Shown piece by piece: positions 56,601 to 64,000 of a DNA stretch of 64,000 nucleotides. Under the pieces are notes generated by a model, which was given only the letters and a program-made list of their open reading frames with translations, was not told the DNA's origin and made no database searches. How positions within the stretch are numbered: the first letter of the stretch is position 1; each line of letters opens with the position of its first letter. The position numbers were made by a program, and so were the translations under genes. Source of the DNA: Nocardia jiangxiensis NBRC 101359 (GTDB taxonomy: Bacteria; Actinomycetota; Actinomycetes; Mycobacteriales; Mycobacteriaceae); the NCBI RefSeq assembly GCF_000308615.1, contig NZ_BAGB01000063.1, positions 1-64,000 of the forward strand. Reading direction: 5' to 3'.

Positions 56601-57923
56601 GTGCTAGGCAGCTATTTTCATATCCACCCATCCATTCTGCTGGAACTGATCACCATCCCCTTGTTCACCGGCATCATCGGTTACATCACCAACTGGACCG
56701 GCATCCTGATGCTGTTCAAGCCGATCTACTTCCACGGCATTTCGGTGCCCGGTCTCAAATCGCTGTTCCACTTCCTGCCCAAGCGGATTCAGGTTCTCCC
56801 GCTGCTGCGCTACGACGGGCGAATGGGCTGGCAGGGCATCGTCCCCTCGCGCGCGGACAAGATGGCTTCGATCGCCGTGGACAAGGGGTTGTCCAAACTG
56901 GGCAGCGTCAGCGATTTCTATCGCGAGCTCGAGCCCGACGCGCTGGCCGAACATCTGACCACCCTCGCGCAGGAGCAGATCCGCGGCATCGTCGAGGAAA
57001 TCGCGATCCGCGAACATCCACAGCTCTGGTACAACCTGCCCAACCCGGTCCGGGAGATGGTGCACGAACGGGTGCGCGAGCAGTTGCCCGAGGTGCTCCG
57101 GGAACTGACCGTCGAGCTGGGCAACAATATCGAGCAGTTGCTCGATGTCAAGCAGATGGTGATCCGGTATTTCCAGTCCCGCCCGCAGCTGCTCAATACG
57201 GTCTTCCAGGTGCTGGGGGCCAAGGAGCTGCGATTCATGCAGAATTTCGGCTTCTATTTCGGCGCGCCGATGGGTGCGGTGTTGGTGGCCATCCTGCATC
57301 TGACGAACTGGTCCGCCCTGGTCGTGCTACCGGTCGGCGGGGTGGTGATCGGCTGGGTGGTGAACTGGATCGGCCTGAACATGATCTTCGCCCCCGCGTA
57401 CCCGAAGTGGTGGTGCCCATGGCGGCAGGGCCTGCTGATCAAACGGCAGTCCGAGATCACCGAGGGTTATGCGGAATTGGTTGCCACCCAGATCATCACG
57501 GTCGCCAACGTCGGCGACGAACTGCTGAACGGGCCGCGCGCGGACCGCACCATGCAGGTCCTGGAGGACACCCTGCGCCCGGCCACCGACAAGGCGCTGG
57601 GCCCGGCGCGCGGGCCGGTGAAGTTCATGATGGGCAGGCGCGACTACACGACGCTGCAGGACAGTTTCGCGGACAAGGCCAAGAGCCTGGCACCGGCAGC
57701 CTTCGCCGATCCGGCCTTCAACGCACAGCAGAGTACGCAGGTCAGCCGATATATCGCCAAGCAGATGGCGGCCCTGTCCCCACCGAGTTTCGTGGATATG
57801 CTGCGTGCGGCGATCAAACAGGACGAGTGGCTCTTGTTCGTCCATGGCGGCGTGTTGGGGCTCATCGCCGGTTACGCTCATCTTCTGATCTTCGGAACGG
57901 AAGTGGCGAGAACATGGCTTTGA
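56601..57923 (+). CDS. DUF445 family membrane protein
   Basis: Protein of 440 residues. It opens with a helix LLELITIPLFTGIIGYITNW, then TGILMLFKPIYFHG, and has a similar internal block VVLPVGGVVIGWVVNWIGLN with MIFAPAYP near residue 250. This internal duplication is typical of DUF445/YheB-like proteins. A long helical soluble part lies between. One further helix is at the C-terminus (GGVLGLIAGYAHLLIF). GTG at 56601 has GGAGG at the right distance; GTG at 56568 does not. Overlaps the second Abi-alpha gene by ten bases, so they are cotranslated. Confidence 0.85.
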   Translation: MLGSYFHIHPSILLELITIPLFTGIIGYITNWTGILMLFKPIYFHGISVPGLKSLFHFLPKRIQVLPLLRYDGRMGWQGIVPSRADKMASIAVDKGLSKLGSVSDFYRELEPDALAEHLTTLAQEQIRGIVEEIAIREHPQLWYNLPNPVREMVHERVREQLPEVLRELTVELGNNIEQLLDVKQMVIRYFQSRPQLLNTVFQVLGAKELRFMQNFGFYFGAPMGAVLVAILHLTNWSALVVLPVGGVVIGWVVNWIGLNMIFAPAYPKWWCPWRQGLLIKRQSEITEGYAELVATQIITVANVGDELLNGPRADRTMQVLEDTLRPATDKALGPARGPVKFMMGRRDYTTLQDSFADKAKSLAPAAFADPAFNAQQSTQVSRYIAKQMAALSPPSFVDMLRAAIKQDEWLLFVHGGVLGLIAGYAHLLIFGTEVARTWL

Positions 57924-58654
57924 GCGACCCCGTGCGCGCTGCGGCCGGGCTGGTGCAGGTGGCGGCATCGGCTGCGGCGGAAGCGACTTCGTGGAGCGTG
58001 GACACCGCCCGGGACATCACCGGGACCGTCGTGCGCGGCAGTATGGCGGGGCGGCCGCCGCGCGAACTGCTCACCGAGGCCGGTGAGCAGATGCGCGAAT
58101 CGGTCCGCCGGGCGCTGGGTATCCCTGCACCGCAAGCGGATTCGGATGCGGAACCGGTCTCGAATCTGCGCGAGCGCGGTGCGGAACTACTCCGGCATTC
58201 CGCGCGGGTGCAGACCGGCGAGGGCGATCATCCGGCGTACGCGCGGATCCTGTCCGAGCTGACGCCCGACGAGGCGCGCATCCTGCGATTCCTCTACCTG
58301 GACGGCCCGCAGCCCACCCTGGATGTGCGCACCGGCCGCGCGCTGACCCCCGGAACGCAGCGAATCGAGATGGGGCTCAACCTGATCGGCGAGGAGGCCG
58401 CGCTGCACTCCCCCGACCGGACCGCCCACTATCTGACGAATCTGAGCCGGCTGGGCCTGATCGACTTCACCACCGAACCGCTGGACAATCCGGCTCGGTA
58501 CCAGTTGCTCGAAGCCCAGTCGCAGACCCGGTCGGTGTTGTCGCGCAGCCGCCCGCGCGCCAAGATCCGGTACTGCAGCATCGTGCTGACCGGTTTCGGC
58601 GGCGACTTCGTCTGCTGTTGCCTGCCGGTGCCGCCCGTCGACAAGGCGCAGTAG
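57914..58654 (+). CDS. Abi-alpha family protein, copy 2
   Basis: Protein of 246 residues, paralogous to copy 1: HPAYARILSELTPDEARILR with FLYLDGPQPTLDVRTGRALT, SPDRTAHYLTNLSRLGLI, and a cysteine-rich C-terminus (CSIVLTGFGGDFVCCCLPVP) that matches TEFGEDFCRICFTLP of copy 1. The ATG lies inside the end of the DUF445 gene (ATGGCTTTGA). It probably works with that membrane protein; the N-terminal region is an amphipathic alanine-rich helix. Confidence 0.75.
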   Translation: MALSDPVRAAAGLVQVAASAAAEATSWSVDTARDITGTVVRGSMAGRPPRELLTEAGEQMRESVRRALGIPAPQADSDAEPVSNLRERGAELLRHSARVQTGEGDHPAYARILSELTPDEARILRFLYLDGPQPTLDVRTGRALTPGTQRIEMGLNLIGEEAALHSPDRTAHYLTNLSRLGLIDFTTEPLDNPARYQLLEAQSQTRSVLSRSRPRAKIRYCSIVLTGFGGDFVCCCLPVPPVDKAQ

Positions 58655-58682
58655 GACTCACGTCCTCGGGCGCGGCATCGGC

Positions 58683-60503
58683 TCAGCCGACCTCGTCGGC
58701 GAGTTCGAGCCAGCGTTCCTCGGTCGATTCCTTGTCCGCCTGAACCTGTTTCAGCTCCACACCGAGGGTGACCAGCTTGTCCGGGTCGGTGGCGGCCTCG
58801 GCCAGGGCGTCGTGCAGGCGCTGTTCGCGTTCGGTGAGTTTCTCCAGAGCCCGTTCCAGGCGGCCGAATTCCTTGCGGGCGGCCCGGTAGGCGGCCGAAT
58901 CCGTCGCGGGGGCAGCGGAATTGGACGATCCGTCGGTAGCGGCGCCGGACGCGGAGGCCGGCCGGGCGGGCGCGGCGAGCACGGCGCGGCGGCGGAGGTA
59001 CTCCTCGATGCCGCCGGGCAGGTTGGTGAGTTTGCCGTCGCCGAACAACGCCCAGGTCGAATCGCAGATGCGCTCGATCAGGTAGCGGTCGTGGCTGATC
59101 ACCACCAGCGTGCCCGCCCAGCCGTCGAGCAGGTCCTCGAGCTGCTGCAGGGTGTCGATGTCCAGGTCGTTGGTGGGCTCGTCGAGCAGCAGGACGTTCG
59201 GCTCGCCCATCAGGATGCGGGTCAGCTGGAGACGACGCCGCTCACCACCGGACAGGTCGCCGACCGGGGTGCGCTGTTTGGCCGGGGTGAAACCGAGCCG
59301 CTCGGCCAGCTGTCCCGCGCTGACCTCCCGGTCGCCCAGCGTGATTCGCTCCGCGACATCGGATACCGCTTCCAGCACACGCATATTCGTCGGCAGATCG
59401 TCGAGTTCCTGACGCAGCCAGCCGATTCGGATGGTCTGCCCCTGGATCCGGCGGCCGGGCACCGGCTCGGTGTCACCGGCCAGCGCGCGCAGCAGCGTGG
59501 TCTTGCCCGAGCCGTTCACCCCGACCAGACCGACCCGCTCACCGGGGGACAGCCGCCAGGTCAGATCGTGCACCAGTTCGCGGCCGTCGGGCGTGCTCAA
59601 CGTCGCGTCCTCGAGCTCGATCACCACGCGCCCCAACCGCTTTCGCGCGAAGGCGGCCAGCTGGACGGTGTCGCGCGGCGCGGGCACGTCGGCGATCAGC
59701 GCTTCGGCGGCCTCGACGCGATAGCGCGGCTTGGAGGTGCGCGCCTGCGGGCCGCGACGCAACCAGGCCAGTTCCTTGCGAGCCAGATTGCGGCGGCGGG
59801 CTTCGGTGGCATCGGCCTGCCGGGCGCGTTCGGCGCGGGCGAAGATCCAGTCGTTGTAGCCGCCCTCGTAGCTTTCCACCTTGCCGCCCACCACTTCCCA
59901 GGTGCGAGTGGCGACGGTGTCCAGGAACCAGCGATCGTGCGTGACGACCACCAGGGCGCTGCGCCGGGCCAGCAGATGTTCGGCCAGCCATTGCACGCCC
60001 TCGACGTCGAGGTGGTTGGTGGGCTCGTCCAGCACCAGCAGATCCAGGTCGCGCACCAGGGCCGCGGCCAGCGCCACCCGACGACGCTCACCGCCGGACA
60101 GGTTGGCGACCGGGGCGTCCATACCGAGCCCGGCGATGCCGATTCCCTCGATGACGTTGCGAATCCGCGGATCGGCGGCCCATTCGTGTTCCGCCACGAC
60201 GGGATCGCTGCCTACCGTGTCGTCCGCGAGCCCGGCCAGCACCACGTCGCCGACGGTGGCGTCCTCGGGCAGCGTGCCGCGCTGGGTGACCACCGCCATC
60301 CGCAGCCCGTTCATCCGGCTCACCCGCCCGCTGTCGGGCTGCTCGATGCCGGTCATCACCTCGAGCAACGTCGTCTTGCCGCCGCCGTTCAGGCCCACGA
60401 CCCCGATCCGCTCGCCCTCCTGCACACCGAGGGAGACCTGATCCAGCAGCGGCGTGATCCCGAAACTCTTGCCGACCTGTTCCAGGTTGACCAGGTTCAC
60501 CAT
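58683..60503 (-). CDS. ABC-F family ATPase (Uup/EttA-like)
   Basis: Protein of 606 residues with two ABC domains and no membrane segment. Domain 1 has Walker A GLNGGGKTT, signature LSGGERRRVALAAAL and Walker B LLVLDEPTNHLD. Domain 2 has GVNGSGKTT, LSGGERRRLQLTRIL and VLLLDEPTNDLD. The linker ARRRNLARKELAWLRRGPQA is the P-site-tRNA-interaction motif. The C-terminal 80 residues form a charged coiled coil as in Uup. It is likely a ribosome-associated factor; a resistance role cannot be excluded. Confidence 0.92.
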   Translation of the reverse strand: MVNLVNLEQVGKSFGITPLLDQVSLGVQEGERIGVVGLNGGGKTTLLEVMTGIEQPDSGRVSRMNGLRMAVVTQRGTLPEDATVGDVVLAGLADDTVGSDPVVAEHEWAADPRIRNVIEGIGIAGLGMDAPVANLSGGERRRVALAAALVRDLDLLVLDEPTNHLDVEGVQWLAEHLLARRSALVVVTHDRWFLDTVATRTWEVVGGKVESYEGGYNDWIFARAERARQADATEARRRNLARKELAWLRRGPQARTSKPRYRVEAAEALIADVPAPRDTVQLAAFARKRLGRVVIELEDATLSTPDGRELVHDLTWRLSPGERVGLVGVNGSGKTTLLRALAGDTEPVPGRRIQGQTIRIGWLRQELDDLPTNMRVLEAVSDVAERITLGDREVSAGQLAERLGFTPAKQRTPVGDLSGGERRRLQLTRILMGEPNVLLLDEPTNDLDIDTLQQLEDLLDGWAGTLVVISHDRYLIERICDSTWALFGDGKLTNLPGGIEEYLRRRAVLAAPARPASASGAATDGSSNSAAPATDSAAYRAARKEFGRLERALEKLTEREQRLHDALAEAATDPDKLVTLGVELKQVQADKESTEERWLELADEVG

Positions 60504-60710
60504 GGGCTCGTCCGCCTCTCCGTATTCAGGCCAAACAGTGTGAGTGGCGTGTCATCGATTCCGGATCGCCTGCCGCGTCGGCAGCCCGTCCCCGGGGCGC
60601 TCGGCAAGCTCCTCATGATCTCACGCCGCCGCTCACGTCCCGGATCTCCCCCCGGGCGGAGCGCGGGACCGCGGTGGAGCGGCACGCGAGTCCACAGCGG
60701 CCGGAGATAC

Positions 60711-60747
60711 GAAAGTGGCCCGGAAGCAATGCTTCCGGGCCACTTTC
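60711..60747. terminator. Strong hairpin downstream of initiator tRNA
   Basis: A perfect 17-bp stem GAAAGTGGCCCGGAAGC with loop AAT, just past the 3' end of the minus-strand tRNA-fMet gene. Probably the tRNA terminator; symmetric, so it may also stop transcripts from the other side. Confidence 0.8.
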
Positions 60748-60752
60748 GCTAG

Positions 60753-60826
60753 TAGCGGGAACAGGATTTGAACCTGCGACCTCTGGGTTATGAGCCCAGC
60801 GAGCTACCGAGCTGCTCCATCCCGCG
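60753..60826 (-). tRNA. Initiator tRNA-Met (anticodon CAT)
   Basis: 74 bases on the minus strand. It has the initiator marks: three G:C pairs next to the anticodon loop (GGG-CTCATAA-CCC) and no Watson-Crick pair at 1-72 (C1 against U72). The T arm is CAGG-TTCAAAT-CCTG. The 3' CCA is not encoded. It differs by about two bases from the mycobacterial initiator as I remember it. Confidence 0.93.
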
Positions 60827-60908
60827 TCGTGTTTCCAACAGTACACGACACCCCCTCCGAATACCGAATCGCGCCCGGACCAGCATCTTTGCGGCGCATT
60901 CGCGCGGG

Positions 60909-61838
60909 TCAGTGCTCGCCGACGATGCGGGCGCCCGGCACCGGGCCGCTGGCGGTGCGTACGCTGCGGCAGACGCCGGCGCCGGAGAGTTCGGCGGCCA
61001 CCGCGATGGCGGCCTCCTCGCCCTCGCACAGGAATGCGCAGGTGGGGCCGGAACCGGAGACCAGACCGGCCAGGGCTCCCGCACCCGTGCCCGCGCGCAG
61101 GGTGCGACGCAGACCGGGTTTGAGCGACAGTGCGGGCGCCTGCAGGTCGTTGCCGAGCAGCGGGGCCAGCTGAGCCGGATCGCCGGATGCCAAGGCCTGC
61201 AACAACTCCTGCGGTTCGGCGAGGCGGGGCGGATCGCCCTGCTCCCGTAGTCGGTCCAGTTCGCGGAACACCGTCGGCGTGGACAGACCATCGCGAGACA
61301 GCGCCAGCACCCAGTGAAAAGTGCTGCGCGACAACACCGGAAGCAACTTCTCCCCACGCCCGCGGCCCAGCGCGGTCCCGCCGTACAGCGCGAACGGGAC
61401 GTCGCTGCCCAATTCGGCGGCCAGCGTCGCCAATTCGTCCCGGGTGAGGCCGACGTCCCAGAGTTCGTTCAACCCGACCAACGCGGCGGCGGCGTCGGCG
61501 CTGCCGCCCGCCATACCGCCCGCGACCGGAATCCCCTTGCGGATCGCGATCTCCACCAGCGGAGCGCGCCCGGCGCGATGGGCCAGCCGCACCGCGGCCT
61601 GCCACACCAGATTCATCCGATCGGTGGGCACCTGATCGGCGCCCTCGCCGCTCACCCGCACCGACAGCGAAGCGGCCGGAGTGATCTCGATATCGTCACT
61701 CAGCGACAACGCCTGGAAGACGGTGGTGAGCTCGTGATACCCATCGGCACGCAGGTCACCCACCCCCAGGTGCAGGTTCACCTTCGACGGCGCCCGCACG
61801 ACAACAGGGCTGGGTACAACTGAAAGCACGAGCCCCAA
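60909..61838 (-). CDS. ispE: 4-diphosphocytidyl-2-C-methyl-D-erythritol kinase
   Basis: Protein of 309 residues, GHMP kinase of the MEP isoprenoid pathway. VVRAPSKVNLHLGVGDLRAD at the start, then DGYHELTTVFQALSLSD, the ATP loop IPVAGGMAGGSADAAAALVG (P-loop of GHMP kinases), and the third motif LVSGSGPTCAFLCEGE. Start at 61838 (TTG) or 61829 (GTG). Usually near ksgA and rpfB in mycobacteria; these are not visible here. Confidence 0.95.
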   Translation of the reverse strand: MGLVLSVVPSPVVVRAPSKVNLHLGVGDLRADGYHELTTVFQALSLSDDIEITPAASLSVRVSGEGADQVPTDRMNLVWQAAVRLAHRAGRAPLVEIAIRKGIPVAGGMAGGSADAAAALVGLNELWDVGLTRDELATLAAELGSDVPFALYGGTALGRGRGEKLLPVLSRSTFHWVLALSRDGLSTPTVFRELDRLREQGDPPRLAEPQELLQALASGDPAQLAPLLGNDLQAPALSLKPGLRRTLRAGTGAGALAGLVSGSGPTCAFLCEGEEAAIAVAAELSGAGVCRSVRTASGPVPGARIVGEH

Positions 61839-61925
61839 GCGTAATAGGCGTGGCCGACATGTGCGGTCACAGCGGTCGCCAACGCGCCGCCGCGCCGGTC
61901 AGGCAGCTCGAACCACTTGCACGCA

Positions 61926-61968
61926 ATACCCGTAGGGGGTACCTTCGGGAACGTCCGGGGATACCCCC
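61926..61968. promoter_or_regulatory. Copper-promoter region with CsoR-like palindromes
   Basis: TACCC-N5-GGGTA (61927-61941) followed by GGGGATACCCCC (61957-61968), then a TATATT -10 candidate at 61975-61980 just before copZ. The GC-rich core and flanking TA/AT match the general form of CsoR operators. No csoR gene is in the window. Confidence 0.5.
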
Positions 61969-61998
61969 TCACCGTATATTTTCGAAGGAGTCGAGATC

Positions 61999-62205
61999 AT
62001 GGCGAGCAGCACCTACACCGTCACCGGAATGACCTGCGGACACTGCGTGGCGTCGGTGCAGAAGGAAATCGGCCGGATCGACGGCGTCACCGGCGTCGAG
62101 GTGGACCTGGCCAGCGGGCGGGTCCAGGTGGAGTCGGCGAACCCGGTCGACCAGGCCGCCGTGGCCGCCGCTGTCGACGAGGCCGGATACCAGCTCGCGA
62201 GCTGA
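61999..62205 (+). CDS. copZ: Copper chaperone CopZ
   Basis: Protein of 68 residues, one heavy-metal-associated domain. The copper site is GMTCGHC at residues 10-16, followed by VQKEIGRIDGVTGVEVDLAS. It hands Cu(I) to the neighbouring ATPase. AAGGAG lies 11 bases before the ATG. The CopA gene follows within 60 bases. Confidence 0.93.
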   Translation: MASSTYTVTGMTCGHCVASVQKEIGRIDGVTGVEVDLASGRVQVESANPVDQAAVAAAVDEAGYQLAS

Positions 62206-62246
62206 CCGAACCACCGCGAGAACCATCACGAAGGAGAGCGCGACAA

Positions 62247-62263
62247 TGAACGAGGCGCGGCGA

Positions 62264-62267
<4 letters not shown>
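62247..62267 (+). CDS. Six-codon leader peptide upstream of copA
   Basis: An ATG with a good ribosome site (GAAGGAGAG at 62231-62239) opens a six-codon frame, MNEARR. Its TGA overlaps the copA ATG as ATGA. CopA itself has no good ribosome site, so ribosomes ending here probably start copA by coupling. Inference from sequence only. Confidence 0.45.

Positions 62268-64000
<1,733 letters not shown>

Noticed and set aside
60613..61605. Large minus-strand frame over ispE, tRNA-fMet and the hairpin
   Set aside because: Arg/Gly-rich shadow frame of ispE that also reads through the tRNA and terminator.

Overview
The window looks like chromosome of a high-G+C actinomycete of the Nocardia/Rhodococcus/Mycobacterium group. 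The evidence is very high third-position GC, frequent GTG/TTG starts and ATGA-type overlaps. Nearly every housekeeping block (mazG-mfd, a TetR gene, glmU-prs, rplY-pth, ispE, egtABCD) has the gene order I know from Mycobacteriales. A Nocardia-like organism is my best guess; this is inference, not a database match.

Layout. 0-3.8 kb: small accessory genes (DUF2218, a SLOG-fold protein, an MBL hydrolase divergent from an AraC regulator, a Uma2 protein). 3.8-12.8 kb: conserved core mazG, mfd, two TetR genes, tRNA-Gln, glmU, prs. 12.8-13.1 kb: a cluster of tandem and inverted repeats. 13.4-14.9 kb: three small hypothetical genes. 14.9-34.1 kb: a large catabolic island described below. 34.1-37.6 kb: an alkane hydroxylase operon (alkB, two rubredoxins, rubredoxin reductase) with a divergent TetR gene. 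37.7-43 kb: a poly-lysine-synthetase-type NRPS and a glycosyltransferase. 43-49 kb: ergothioneine genes egtABCD plus an EgtE-like PLP enzyme. 49-55 kb: ADP-ribosylglycohydrolase, pth, rplY, a frameshifted acyltransferase facing a TetR gene across a strong operator, RF3 and an NTF2-like protein. 55-58.7 kb: two Abi-alpha-family genes flanking a DUF445 membrane protein gene. 58.7-64 kb: an ABC-F ATPase, initiator tRNA-Met, ispE, and a copper efflux pair (copZ, copA) that runs off the right edge.

The most interesting region is the 19-kb catabolic island. It has two NitT/TauT-type ABC importers and three paralogues of the 4,5-dihydroxyphthalate-decarboxylase-like family. It also has two paralogous LigI-like amidohydrolases, a LigJ-like 4-oxalomesaconate hydratase, an HpcH/HpaI aldolase, a ThDP enzyme, a CoxG-like protein, a DUF3500 protein with a histidine-rich tail, a Ni/Co permease and one FadR-type GntR regulator. 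Six copies of an (A/G)TTGT-N3-ACAA(T/C/G) palindrome lie only in its three regulatory intergenic regions. I infer one GntR regulon that imports and degrades a carboxylated, probably aromatic-derived compound, with a possible nickel or cobalt requirement. The substrate is unknown, and no ring-hydroxylating or ring-cleaving dioxygenase is present in the window.
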